Source of the DNA: Spirochaetota bacterium
GTDB lineage: Bacteria; Spirochaetota; UBA4802; JAKQUI01
NCBI GenBank assembly: GCA_029562645.1
Contig: JAKQUI010000069.1
Coordinates: forward strand, 236,231-300,230
Length of the DNA: 64,000 nt
Reading direction: 5' to 3'
Both the position numbers and the translations under genes were made by a program. Of this stretch, positions 35,227 to 47,738 are shown in pieces. Within the stretch, counting starts at the first letter, position 1; each line of letters opens with the position of its first letter. Under the pieces are notes generated by a model. It worked only from the letters and a program-made list of their open reading frames with translations. It was not told the DNA's origin and did no database searches.

Positions 35227-36048
35227 ATGCACGCAATCAAGGGTCTCGTCAAATCGGCCGTCCCGCGGGGCGCCTATGCCGCGCTATATTCGCTTTTTAT
35301 CAGGCTTCGCGGATTGTCGTCAATTCTTTATCGGGGCGACGCCGTCGAGTGCCCCTTCTGCGGCGGGCGCTTCACGCGCTTCCTCGCCTGGGGGCTCAAG
35401 CTCCCGGTGATCGATGAGAAGCGGATAATCGGCGCGGGGTTCCGCGAGAACGCACTCTGCCCGCGCTGCCGGTCGTTCGACCGCGAACGGCTGCTGTATC
35501 TCTATCTGCGGGACCAGACGCGGATCTTCACGGCGAGCGATAAGAAGATCCGGCTGCTGCACATCGCTCCGGAATGGCACATCCAGCGCGTCCTCTCGAA
35601 GCGGCCGGGGATCGACTACACGAGCGCCGATCTCTCGTCGCCTACGGCGATGGTGAAGCTCGACGTGACCGCCATCCAGTTCGCCGACCAGAGCTTCGAC
35701 GCGGTCATCTGCAACCACGTCCTCGAGCACATCCCCGACGACCGGAAGGCCATGAGCGAGATCTACCGCATCCTCAAGCCCGGCGGCTTCGCGATCCTGC
35801 AGGTCCCCATCGCCCTTGCGCTCGAGAAGACCGTCGAGGACCCGTCCATCGACGACCCGAAGAAGCGCGAGGAGCTCTTCGGCCAGGACGACCACGTGCG
35901 TGTGTACGGGAAGGATTACGCCGAGCGCCTGCGCGACGTCGGGTTCGTCGTGGAGGCGGTCAACTATGCGCGGGAGATCGGCGACGAAGCGGCGAAGCGG
36001 TATGGGCTACTAAGGGACGAGACCGTGTTTGTGGGGGTGCGGAGCTGA
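35227..36048 (+). CDS. SAM-dependent methyltransferase with N-terminal CxxC pairs
   Basis: 273 residues. The N-terminal segment has two Cys pairs (VECPFCGGRF at about 40-49 and ALCPRCRSFDRERLLYLYL at about 76-94), probably a zinc knuckle. It is followed by a class I methyltransferase domain: LLHIAPEW, YTSADLSS, FDAVICNHVLEHIPDD and LKPGGFAILQVPI. The LLHIAPE variant of motif I is typical of methyltransferases linked to surface glycan modification, but the substrate is unknown. An AAGGAAA-type ribosome-binding site precedes 35227. Confidence 0.8.
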   Translation: MHAIKGLVKSAVPRGAYAALYSLFIRLRGLSSILYRGDAVECPFCGGRFTRFLAWGLKLPVIDEKRIIGAGFRENALCPRCRSFDRERLLYLYLRDQTRIFTASDKKIRLLHIAPEWHIQRVLSKRPGIDYTSADLSSPTAMVKLDVTAIQFADQSFDAVICNHVLEHIPDDRKAMSEIYRILKPGGFAILQVPIALALEKTVEDPSIDDPKKREELFGQDDHVRVYGKDYAERLRDVGFVVEAVNYAREIGDEAAKRYGLLRDETVFVGVRS

Positions 36049-36057
36049 ACCGCCCCC

Positions 36058-37104
36058 TCACGGATAAAACGCCGGCACATTAAGCCCCAACGTCTCGTCT
36101 AACCCCAGTATGAGGTTCGCGTTCTGCACGGCATTGCCCGACTGCCCCTTCACGAGATTGTCGATCACCGCCGTCACGAAGAGCGTGCCCGTGCGCTCGT
36201 CCACCATCGGGCGTATCTCGCAGCGGTTGGAGCCGCGCACGTCGGTCGTTGCGGGCGACGTATCGGTGATCACCACAAACGGTTTGCCCATGTAATAATC
36301 GCGATACAGCGACGCCGCCTTCGCGGTGTTGATCCCGGCCTTCGCCGGCGCGTAGGCGGTGATCATGATACCGCGATTGAGCGGGACGATCTGCGGGACG
36401 AAGAACACCTTGACCGGCGAGGAGCCCTCGCGATTGAGAATATTCTCCACCTCCACTAAATGCTGATGCCTCCCCTCGCGATAGGTGTTCACGTTCTCGT
36501 AGCGCTGCGGATAGAAGTTCGCCTCGCCGGGATTCTTCCCCGCGCCGGACACGCCGGTCTTGCCGTCGCACACGATGGTGGACGCGTCCACGATCCCACC
36601 GGCCACCGCCGGCAGCAGCCCCAGGATCATGCAGATGGCGAAACAGCCGGGGTTGCCCACGATCTTCGCGCTCCTGATCTCGTCGGCGTATATCTCCGGC
36701 AGTCCGTAGACGGCCTCGCCGATCACGTCAGCGGCGAGGTGCCCATCGGCCATTCCCTTATTGCGCGCGTACACGCCATACTCGTCGGTGGAGCGAAAGC
36801 GGAAGTCGCCGCTGAAGTCGATGACCGGGATCCCCTTATCGCGGAAATCGTTTATCATGGTCATCCCGGCGCGATCGGGCGTGGAGAAGAAGGCGATATC
36901 GACATTCGCGAAGTCGATCCGTTCGGGCGCGTCCACGACCATGTCGCAAAAGCCGCGCAGGTGCGGGAACACCGCGCTCACGGGAACGCCCACGTCCTTG
37001 CGCGCGACGAGTTGCTTGATTTCGATGCCGGGATGGCGCAGCAGGATCTCGATAAGTCCCAGCCCCCCGAATCCGGTCGCGCCGACGATCAGAGCCTTCT
37101 TCAT
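36058..37104 (-). CDS. argC: N-acetyl-gamma-glutamyl-phosphate reductase
   Basis: The 348-residue enzyme catalyses the third step of arginine synthesis. It has the NADP-binding ALIVGATGFGGLGLIEIL, the catalytic Cys in VGNPGCFAI (C154), and GKTGVSGAGKNPGEANFYP followed by NVNTYREGRHQHLVEVE. It belongs to the standard ~345-residue class. No other arg gene is adjacent, so arginine genes are dispersed here. It is convergent with the methyltransferase. Confidence 0.95.
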   Translation of the reverse strand: MKKALIVGATGFGGLGLIEILLRHPGIEIKQLVARKDVGVPVSAVFPHLRGFCDMVVDAPERIDFANVDIAFFSTPDRAGMTMINDFRDKGIPVIDFSGDFRFRSTDEYGVYARNKGMADGHLAADVIGEAVYGLPEIYADEIRSAKIVGNPGCFAICMILGLLPAVAGGIVDASTIVCDGKTGVSGAGKNPGEANFYPQRYENVNTYREGRHQHLVEVENILNREGSSPVKVFFVPQIVPLNRGIMITAYAPAKAGINTAKAASLYRDYYMGKPFVVITDTSPATTDVRGSNRCEIRPMVDERTGTLFVTAVIDNLVKGQSGNAVQNANLILGLDETLGLNVPAFYP

Positions 37105-37358
37105 GTCATTCCCCCTGTCGATTGATATCCACGTCCTTCTTCACGCGGCAACGGCCGATCGTCAATCATTTTCAAAGGTGTCGATTGGGGACGCGAGACG
37201 GCGTCCCGATGGATTCGAGCAAGCGCGTGGCGTCGGATATAACTTTCTTGACAGAAGACCGTCACACGATTGTGCTTATCATGCACGGCGCACACATTTC
37301 ATTTTTACTGGGCCAGGACCACGGGTCGCGCAGATCATTGTGACGGGAGACGGGAACC

Positions 37359-37679
37359 ATGAACGACTACTATAAAATCGCCGAAGCCGTTGCGCGCGTA
37401 CTCGGCGCCGAGGACAAGCCTGCCATCACCCCCGACGGAATGAAGAACACCGTGTTCACCATCGCGTTCCGCACAAAGGCCGGAGCCGACATGACCGCGC
37501 GGCTCACCGGGGACCGCTTCACCTGGCGCATCACCATGCCCCGGAACATGTTCGCGGCGATGCCCTTCGAGCGCTTCCTCTCGAAGCTGGAGTACGAGCT
37601 GGAGCAGGTCTTCATGCGCAACATCAAGATCGCCGCGATCGACGAGGTCTCGGGGTATCAGATAACGCTCACCCTGTAA
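37359..37679 (+). CDS. Small conserved-looking protein of unknown function
   Basis: 106 residues, soluble, mixed alpha/beta (FTIAFRTKAGADMTARLTGDRFTWRITMP, then FERFLSKLEYELEQVFMRN). No recognisable domain. GGGAGACGGGA precedes the ATG. It ends 21 bp before the convergent pcm stop. Codon composition matches the neighbours, so it is likely a real native gene. Confidence 0.6.
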   Translation: MNDYYKIAEAVARVLGAEDKPAITPDGMKNTVFTIAFRTKAGADMTARLTGDRFTWRITMPRNMFAAMPFERFLSKLEYELEQVFMRNIKIAAIDEVSGYQITLTL

Positions 37680-37700
37680 ACGCCGCCGTGGGCGGTCCCG

Positions 37701-38411
37701 TCACCGCCCGCCGTCCGACCCGCGCACCATCGGCACGAAACGAACGCCGGTGATCGTTTTTCGTATCATCCGTCCGTTTTCCTTCTCCACGGTGATGAGC
37801 TCCTGCCACAGCTCGCCCACCGGAACCACCATGATCCCGCCCTCCTTGAGCTGCTCGAAGAGCATGGGCGGCACCTCCGGCGGCGCGGCGGTGATGATGA
37901 TGACGTCGAACGGGGCCATCTCCGGCCAGCCCTTGTACCCGTCCCCGATCCGCACCCGCACGTTTGCGTAACCGAGTTCGCCCAAGCGCTTGATGGCGGC
38001 CTTCCCCAGCGATTCGACCAGCTCGATGGAGTAGACCTCTTTCGTCAGGAGCGAGAGGACCGCCGCCTGATAACCGGAGCCCGTGCCGATCTCGAGGACG
38101 CGCTCGTCCCCGCGAAGGCGGCAGAGTTCGCTCATGAGCGCGACGATGTACGGCTGCGAGATGGTCTGCCCGCCGCCGATGGGAAGCGGGTGGTCGCCGT
38201 ATGCCTGGTGCAGGCTCGCCGTGGGAACGAACCGATGGCGCTCGACCGCGCGCATCGCCGAGAGCACGCGCGCATCGCGCACCCCGCGCGCCTCGATCTG
38301 GCGCTTCACCATCTGCTCGCGCAATTGTTCCACGTCGCTCCTCCCTCCGGCCCCGCAGAAACCGCACAGAAACGCCGTCACGAGCGGCAGTGCAACAGAA
38401 ATCGCTTTCAT
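37701..38411 (-). CDS. pcm: Protein-L-isoaspartate O-methyltransferase, apparently exported
   Basis: 236 residues. The Pcm core is clear: RHRFVPTASLHQAYGDHPLPIGGGQTISQP, then VLEIGTGSGYQAAVLSLL, PFDVIIITAAPPEVP and GGIMVVPVGE. It repairs isoaspartyl residues by methylation. Unusually, the N-terminus (MKAISVALPLVTAFLCGF) is a signal-peptide-like hydrophobic stretch before the catalytic domain, suggesting a periplasmic form as described for some Gram-negative Pcm proteins. GAGG lies ~6 bp before the ATG at 38411. Divergent from ptsI. Confidence 0.9.
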   Translation of the reverse strand: MKAISVALPLVTAFLCGFCGAGGRSDVEQLREQMVKRQIEARGVRDARVLSAMRAVERHRFVPTASLHQAYGDHPLPIGGGQTISQPYIVALMSELCRLRGDERVLEIGTGSGYQAAVLSLLTKEVYSIELVESLGKAAIKRLGELGYANVRVRIGDGYKGWPEMAPFDVIIITAAPPEVPPMLFEQLKEGGIMVVPVGELWQELITVEKENGRMIRKTITGVRFVPMVRGSDGGR

Positions 38412-38635
38412 GGCAGCCTCAACAATCGCGGGCAGTGCGCACCGCGCCCACATTCAGATTATAGCGATGCTAAAAAATAATCAAGAAAAAATCACCGAGT
38501 AATTTTACCCCGCGAGCGAAAATCCTCTTGACTTTCTTTTTCGTTATGGCGTTGTGATGAAAATCGAGAACCGGGACCGTCCGCGCGACGCCCGGCGTGC
38601 GCCAATCCGCATGACAGCATAATCAGAGACCCCGC

Positions 38636-40384
38636 ATGCCACAACGAATCAAGGGAACCGTCGCCTCTCCGGGCATCAGAATCGGCAAGGCCTATGTCTA
38701 CCAGACATCCAAGGTATACATTCCCAAGTATGACATCACCGTCGATCAGATCGACGCGGAGATCATTCGCTTCGAGGATGCCATCAGGAAAACCAAGGAG
38801 GAGATCAAGTCCATCCAGGGCCAGATCGCCACGAGCCTGTCGAAGGACATGGCGGACATTTTCTCCAGCCACATCATGATGCTCGAGGACCCGCAGATAT
38901 ACGAAAAGACCAAGGAGCTCGTCCGCAGCGAACTGCGGAACGTCGAGTGGGTGCTCAACGACACCGCGCTCGACCTCATGAAGGGATTCAGCGCCATCGA
39001 GGACGAATACCTGCGCGAGCGCATTCTCGACATCTCCGATATCCACAAGCGGCTCATCAGCAATCTGCAGAAGCAGAAGGTCGACAGCGTATCGCTGGCC
39101 AATCTCAAGGAGGAGGTGATCGTCTTCGCCTCCGATCTCACGCCGTCCGACACGGCGATGATGAACAAGAAGTACGTGCTCGCCTTCGTGACCGACAAGG
39201 GAGGACGCACGTCGCACACCGCCATCATGGCGCGCGCGCTGGAGCTGCCCGCGATCGTGGGCACCATGAACGCCACCTCGATGGTGCGCGACGGCGACAC
39301 CGTCATCTGCGACGCCACGCACGGCGAGGTCCTCATCAACCCCACGCCGGAACTCATTGAGGAGTACACCCGCTACCAGGAAGAGCTTCGCGCGATGGAG
39401 ATCGAGCTGGCCAAGCTCACCTCGCTGCCGTCGCTCACCGTCGACGACGAGGAGGTGTTCTTGTACGGCAACATCGAGCTCCCCGACGAGATGGCCGTGA
39501 TCAAGGAGCACGGCGCGCAGGGGATCGGCCTGTTCCGCTCGGAGTTTCTGTTCCTGGGGCGCTCCCTGCCCGACGAGAACACGCAGTTCTGCGAATATCG
39601 CAAGGTGGTCGAGTTCTTCAATCCGCTGCCCGTCACCATTCGCACGCTCGATGTGGGCGGCGACAAGATCTTCAGCTACACCAACGAGTACCGGGAACGC
39701 AATCCGTTCCTGGGGTGCCGGGCCATCCGCTTCAGCCTGGAAAACGTGGACCTGCTGCGCACGCAGATCCGCGCCGTGCTGCGCGCGAGCCACTACGGCA
39801 CCGTGAAGCTCATGTTTCCGATGGTCTCTACGGTCGAGGAGATCGTCCGCGCCCGCGAGATCCTCGATGAGACGCGCGACGAACTCGATCGCGCGGGGAT
39901 TCCCTTCGACCACGAGATCGCCGTGGGCGTCATGATCGAGGTTCCCTCGGCGGTGATCGCCGGGGACCTGCTCGCCAAGCATTCGGACTTCTTCTCGGTT
40001 GGCACCAACGATCTCATCCAGTACACCCTTGCGGTGGACCGGATCAGCGAAAAGGTGGCCTATCTGTACGATCCACTCAACATATCGGTCCTGCGCTTCC
40101 TGAAGCAGATCGTTGTGATCGCGCGCGACGCCGACAAGCCGCTCTCGATCTGCGGCGAGATCGCGGGCGAGCCCATCTACACGATGCTGCTCCTGGGCCT
40201 GGGCTTCCGCCATTTTTCGATGAGCTCGGCGTCGATGAACCAGATCAAGCGCATCATCCGCGCCGTGCGCATCGAGGACTGCAATCGGCTCGCCGACGAG
40301 CTTCTCTCCATGGAAAAGGCCGCGGACATCGAGCGGCGCCTCATGGAGGTGACCGCGCGCGAATTCCCCTGGCTCACCCTGTAG
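38636..40384 (+). CDS. ptsI: Phosphoenolpyruvate-protein phosphotransferase (PTS enzyme I)
   Basis: 582 residues with the complete EI plan: N-terminal KGTVASPGIRIGKAYVY, the phosphorylated His in DKGGRTSHTAIMAR (H194), the PEP-binding domain with GIGLFRSEFLFLGR, TLDVGGDK, FSVGTNDLIQYTLAVDR and the CGEIAGE loop. It transfers phosphate from PEP to HPr. No ptsH or EII gene is in the window, so it could serve carbohydrate uptake or only a regulatory PTS. Followed 6 bp later by a methyltransferase gene. Confidence 0.93.
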   Translation: MPQRIKGTVASPGIRIGKAYVYQTSKVYIPKYDITVDQIDAEIIRFEDAIRKTKEEIKSIQGQIATSLSKDMADIFSSHIMMLEDPQIYEKTKELVRSELRNVEWVLNDTALDLMKGFSAIEDEYLRERILDISDIHKRLISNLQKQKVDSVSLANLKEEVIVFASDLTPSDTAMMNKKYVLAFVTDKGGRTSHTAIMARALELPAIVGTMNATSMVRDGDTVICDATHGEVLINPTPELIEEYTRYQEELRAMEIELAKLTSLPSLTVDDEEVFLYGNIELPDEMAVIKEHGAQGIGLFRSEFLFLGRSLPDENTQFCEYRKVVEFFNPLPVTIRTLDVGGDKIFSYTNEYRERNPFLGCRAIRFSLENVDLLRTQIRAVLRASHYGTVKLMFPMVSTVEEIVRAREILDETRDELDRAGIPFDHEIAVGVMIEVPSAVIAGDLLAKHSDFFSVGTNDLIQYTLAVDRISEKVAYLYDPLNISVLRFLKQIVVIARDADKPLSICGEIAGEPIYTMLLLGLGFRHFSMSSASMNQIKRIIRAVRIEDCNRLADELLSMEKAADIERRLMEVTAREFPWLTL

Positions 40385-40390
40385 CGGCGC

Positions 40391-41146
40391 ATGAAGCTGT
40401 ATCACGAGCTGGCCGAGTACTATTTCGCGATCGAGAACAAGCACCGCGACATCGACGACGATATCGCCCTCATCCGTTCGCTCTGCGCCGGCATGCGCGC
40501 CCCGGCCATCCTGGACCTGGGCTGCGGGACCGGCGAGCACCTGCACGAGCTCGCGAAGGCCGGTTTCGCCTGCACCGGCATCGACAACAGCGAGGAGATG
40601 CTGCGCATCGCGCGCCTGCGCTTCCCGGACGACGCCGAGTTCATCCACGACAGCATGCTCTCCTTCGACCGCTTCGAGGAGTTCGACATCGCGGTTTCGC
40701 TCTTCGGCTCCCTCGACTACTGCATCTCCGACGACGACGTGGACAAGGTCTTCTGGAACACCTGGCGCTCGCTCAAGCCCGGCGGGACGGGGCTCTTCGA
40801 GGTTTGGAACGCCGTGCCCATCAAAAAAATACGCGAGAAGGACACGGGACACGTCTCGACGACGATCTACCAACACCGTGTGGTTATTGACCGCGAGCGC
40901 GGCTTCAAGCTGCTGCCCTATCCCGGGAAAACGGTCGTCGAGGTGAGCTATGTCTATTCGATACAGAAGGACGGCGCCGAGGAGAATGTCACGGACCGGC
41001 ATGTGATGCGCGCCTTCGACAAGGACGAGATCACCGCCTTCATCGAGAACAACGGCTTTCGCGTGCAGCAATACTTCGCGAGCTCCCAGCGCGAGCTCTA
41101 CAAGGAAACCTCAAACAAGATACTGGTGCATTTCGTTAAGTCCTAG
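40391..41146 (+). CDS. Class I SAM-dependent methyltransferase
   Basis: 251 residues. It has ILDLGCGTGEHLHELAKAGFACTGIDNSEEML (motifs I and II split across about residues 38-70), FDIAVSLFGSLDYC and LKPGGTGLFEVWN. The C-terminal half is a beta-rich domain as in small-molecule methyltransferases. Directly downstream of ptsI (6 bp), so probably co-transcribed, though a shared function is not obvious. Confidence 0.85.
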   Translation: MKLYHELAEYYFAIENKHRDIDDDIALIRSLCAGMRAPAILDLGCGTGEHLHELAKAGFACTGIDNSEEMLRIARLRFPDDAEFIHDSMLSFDRFEEFDIAVSLFGSLDYCISDDDVDKVFWNTWRSLKPGGTGLFEVWNAVPIKKIREKDTGHVSTTIYQHRVVIDRERGFKLLPYPGKTVVEVSYVYSIQKDGAEENVTDRHVMRAFDKDEITAFIENNGFRVQQYFASSQRELYKETSNKILVHFVKS

Positions 41147-41202
41147 CGGTCCCCTGCGTCCTCCCCCGGCGCCTCGATGTCCGCGAGGTCCTTGTGGCGA
41201 CA
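41143..41202 (-). pseudogene. C-terminal remnant of a nucleotidyltransferase gene
   Basis: Immediately after the stop of the small gene, in the same frame, the DNA reads C-R-H-K-D-L-A-D-I-E-A-P-G-E-D and then stops. GRxKDLADIEAL is the usual last motif of nucleotidyltransferases that pair with the small protein upstream. Only this tail remains, so the rest of the gene appears deleted. Confidence 0.4.
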
Positions 41203-41379
41203 TTATGGGCGTTCAATAACTCGAGCAACTCTTTGAAGTCTTTCTGAATTTCCATGAAGCTGCCTGCGCAGGGTTTCAACGGCCTCAAGCCGCTCTTCCG
41301 GGGATCGGCTCATCCACCAGGAAAGGTCGTCGGACGGTTTCAGTTCCGACGGTTTTCTTTTTAACGCGCGTTTAATCAT
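41203..41379 (-). CDS. Orphan small helical protein of a nucleotidyltransferase (TA-like) pair
   Basis: 58 residues: MIKRALKRKPSELKPSDDL, then WWMSRSPEERLEAVETLRRQ and LQRVARVIER. The SPEERLEAVExLRxQ...RLQRVxRVIER pattern is that of small proteins encoded directly upstream of nucleotidyltransferase-domain genes in toxin-antitoxin-like pairs. The partner is reduced to its last codons (41143-41202), so this is an orphan. No strong ribosome-binding site is visible. It may be a pseudogene. Confidence 0.5.
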   Translation of the reverse strand: MIKRALKRKPSELKPSDDLSWWMSRSPEERLEAVETLRRQLHGNSERLQRVARVIERP

Positions 41380-41458
41380 GCCATCGTGAAGTTGATTATT
41401 GCAGAACCGGCGCCAGGGAAAGTGCGCGCACAATTCCCGTGATCACCCCAATAAGCAA

Positions 41459-41483
41459 AAAGCCCCGCACAGAGCAGGGCTTT
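41459..41483 (-). terminator. Intrinsic terminator downstream of lon
   Basis: AAAGCCC...GGGCTTT with an inner GC/GC pair (one mismatch) and ACAGA loop. On the minus strand it is followed by further T residues, 35 bp after the lon stop. The A-tract/T-tract symmetry would also allow plus-strand termination. Confidence 0.75.
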
Positions 41484-41517
41484 CGTTTTCTGTTAATCGA
41501 ACGATGCAACCGGCACC

Positions 41518-43974
<2,457 letters not shown>

Positions 43975-44160
43975 GCACACCTGCCCAGGTTATAAACATA
44001 CTGCATTTCGCCGGTCTGTGCGTCGGTATCGATGGTCTTTCGCGCTTCCCGATCACGGTTCCGGGAACCGCTCCATCAACGCGTACGACCCGGTCGCGAC
44101 CGGCCATGCATCAGTGGTACGACAGTTAGATTACCAAACAGCGCGATACGTTTCAAAAAA

Positions 44161-45420
<1,260 letters not shown>

Positions 45421-45432
45421 AGTCCCCTCGCG

Positions 45433-46014
45433 CTATCGGCGTTCCAGAATTTTATCGATGAGGCCGTACTCCAGCGCCTCCTCGGGACTCATAAAGTAGT
45501 CCCGGTCCATGTCCTTCTCGATCTTCTCGACGGGCTTGCCCGTGTGTTTCGCGTAAATCTGGTTGAGCCGCTGCTTGATCTTGAGGATCTCCTTCGCCTG
45601 GATCTCGATGTCGGATGCCTGTCCGCGAAACCCTCCCGCAGGCTGATGGATCATGATGCGCGAATTGGGAAGCGCCGAACGCTTTCCCGCGGCGCCCGCC
45701 GCCATGAGCAGCGAACCCATCGAGGCCGCCTGGCCGATGCAGATGGTGGCGACGTCGGGCTTTATGTACTGCATGGTGTCGTAGATTGCCATCCCCGAGG
45801 TGACCACCCCGCCCGGGCTGTTAATATAGAGGAAGATGTCCTTGTCGGGATCTTCGGCCTCGAGAAAGAGGAGCTGGGCGATCACCAGGCTCGAGATGTG
45901 GTCGTCGATCTCCTCTCCGAGAAATATGATGCGGTCTTTCAGCAGGCGCGAATAGATGTCATACGAGCGCTCTCCGCGGCTCGTCTGCTCAACAACGATT
46001 GGCACAAGGCTCAT
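45433..46014 (-). CDS. clpP: ATP-dependent Clp protease proteolytic subunit
   Basis: 193 residues, the normal length. The catalytic triad is visible: S98 in GQAASMGS, H123 in [11 protein letters not shown]172 in DMDRDYFMS. The start at 46014 ([16 protein letters not shown]) is the conserved ClpP N-terminus and has AAGGAG 7 bp upstream. It is between tig and clpX, the classical tig-clpP-clpX-lon order. Confidence 0.97.
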   Translation of the reverse strand: MSLVPIVVEQTSRGERSYDIYSRLLKDRIIFLGEEIDDHISSLVIAQLLFLEAEDPDKDIFLYINSPGGVVTSGMAIYDTMQYIKPDVATICIGQAASMGSLLMAAGAAGKRSALPNSRIMIHQPAGGFRGQASDIEIQAKEILKIKQRLNQIYAKHTGKPVEKIEKDMDRDYFMSPEEALEYGLIDKILERR

Positions 46015-46173
46015 GTAACACTCCTTGGATTGTGTATTGGTTTGTCCGTGCGGCCGCCTAGGATACTTTTCGGCAAGCGCGGCAGGCGAGCTGCCAATAA
46101 TTTTCGCGGACCGCGGGATCCTGTAGGGTAGTATATCGCCGCGGGGCCGCGCTGGCAACAAAAATATGTCGCG

Positions 46174-47526
46174 TTAGGATTTGTCGCCGGCCTTCATGAA
46201 CTCGGTGAGCGGAACGGCCTTCAGGCGCTTCACCTGCGCCTTCTCGTAGAGCAGCTCCAGCGCCGACTCCATGATGATCTCGGTCTCGATGTTCTCGCGC
46301 AGCTGCCGCTCCTCGACCATCTCTTCCATCTGCTCCACCGTGGCGTTGTTGCGCTTGGCCAGGGACTCGACCACCTCGCGGTACTTCGCCGGATCGACCG
46401 TGATGTTCTCCCGCTTGGCGATCTCCAGGAGCGCGATCATGGACTTGATGGACTTGAGCGCCTCCGGCCGAAGCTGGTCCTTGAGTGCGGACACCTCGGT
46501 CCCGGTCGCCTTCGCGAAGTCCTCGAGGCTCACGCTCTCCGCGCTCATGCCCATCCGCTGCAGCATGCGGCGATAGACGGCGCCGACCTCGCTTTCGATC
46601 ATGGTGCCCGGGATCTCGAACGAGCTCTTCTCGATCACGTCGACGAGGAGCTTCTGCTTCGCCTCCCCCTTCGACTTGATCTCGGTGAAGCGCGTCAGGT
46701 AGTCACGGACGTCCTTACGGAGATCGGCGTAGGTCGCGTACTCGCCCATGTCCTTCGCGAACTCGTCGTTGAGCTCGGGCAGCGTCATAGTGCTTATCTC
46801 GACGATCTTCACCAGGTAGGTCACCTTTTGGCCCGCGAGGTCCTCGACCTCGTACTTCTTCGGGTATTTGACCTTCGCCTCGCGCGTCTCATCGACCTTC
46901 ATCCCCAGGATGTCGCGGTCGATGGTGTGCTCCTCTTTGCTCTTGCCGACGATGATGCTGTATTCCTTGAACTCGGCAGCCTCCACCTCGGCGGGATCGA
47001 TGTTGTCGATCCGCTTGATGAGGAACTTCACCAGATTGCCGTTCTCCACCGTCCCATCGGCTTCCTTCTTCTGGATGGTCGCGTTTTGTTCGCGCATCGT
47101 CTCGATCTCGCGATCGACGTCCTTTTCGGTGATTTCGCTGGCGCGCTGCTCCACGGGGAGACCCGTGTACGGAGCGATCTCCACGGTGGGCGCGACCTCG
47201 AAGGTCACCTTGAAGGAGAACGGCTCCCCCTTCTTGATGCCGTCGAACTCGAAGGACGGGCGCCCCACGGGCATGAGCTTGCGCTCGATGAGCGCGTCGC
47301 CGTACACCGTCCGGAGGATGTTCTCGGCGACCTCGGCGTCGGCCTCGGCGCGAAAGCGCTGCTCGATGAGCCCCAGGGGCGCCTTGCCCTTCCGGAAGCC
47401 GTCGATGCGCGCGTTCTTCTGTATCCGGTCGAAGACCGACTTGTACTCGATCTCCACCGTGTTTTCCGGAACGGTGATCTGGAATTCATAGGTGGCGTTT
47501 TCGAGCTTCTTTTCCAATATCTGCAC
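46174..47526 (-). CDS. tig: Trigger factor
   Basis: 450 residues. The N-terminal ribosome-binding domain has the signature FRKGKAPLGLIEQRF (GFRxGK motif near residue 44). A PPIase-like middle domain (residues about 165-240; divergent, beginning NGNLVKFLIKRID) and a helical C-terminal chaperone domain follow. It binds nascent chains at the exit tunnel. First gene of the tig-clpP-clpX-lon block. Confidence 0.94.
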   Translation of the reverse strand: MQILEKKLENATYEFQITVPENTVEIEYKSVFDRIQKNARIDGFRKGKAPLGLIEQRFRAEADAEVAENILRTVYGDALIERKLMPVGRPSFEFDGIKKGEPFSFKVTFEVAPTVEIAPYTGLPVEQRASEITEKDVDREIETMREQNATIQKKEADGTVENGNLVKFLIKRIDNIDPAEVEAAEFKEYSIIVGKSKEEHTIDRDILGMKVDETREAKVKYPKKYEVEDLAGQKVTYLVKIVEISTMTLPELNDEFAKDMGEYATYADLRKDVRDYLTRFTEIKSKGEAKQKLLVDVIEKSSFEIPGTMIESEVGAVYRRMLQRMGMSAESVSLEDFAKATGTEVSALKDQLRPEALKSIKSMIALLEIAKRENITVDPAKYREVVESLAKRNNATVEQMEEMVEERQLRENIETEIIMESALELLYEKAQVKRLKAVPLTEFMKAGDKS

Positions 47527-47738
47527 GGCGCTACTACCCCCCGCGTTGATCGCTTCCTAAACGATTCAAATTTTATGTCATGTAAACGGAGAGCCCCTCA
47601 GGGCGTCAATACATTTTTCTGTTCGGCATGACTCCGGCCCCTTTTTGCATATTTCATTTGACGATGATCGCGACGCCGTGACATGCTCGCCTCGCGCGTC
47701 GTGCGCCCTGCGCCGATGCGCACGATGAAACCGCCGCC

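Noticed and set aside
37248..37276. Promoter with TTGACA before the 106-residue gene
   Set aside because: The -35 is perfect but the -10 position at 17 bp reads TGTGCT, too poor to annotate.
38492..41071. An 859-codon minus-strand open frame across ptsI and the methyltransferase
   Set aside because: Low-complexity antisense frame; both plus-strand genes have complete catalytic motifs and it spans two of them.
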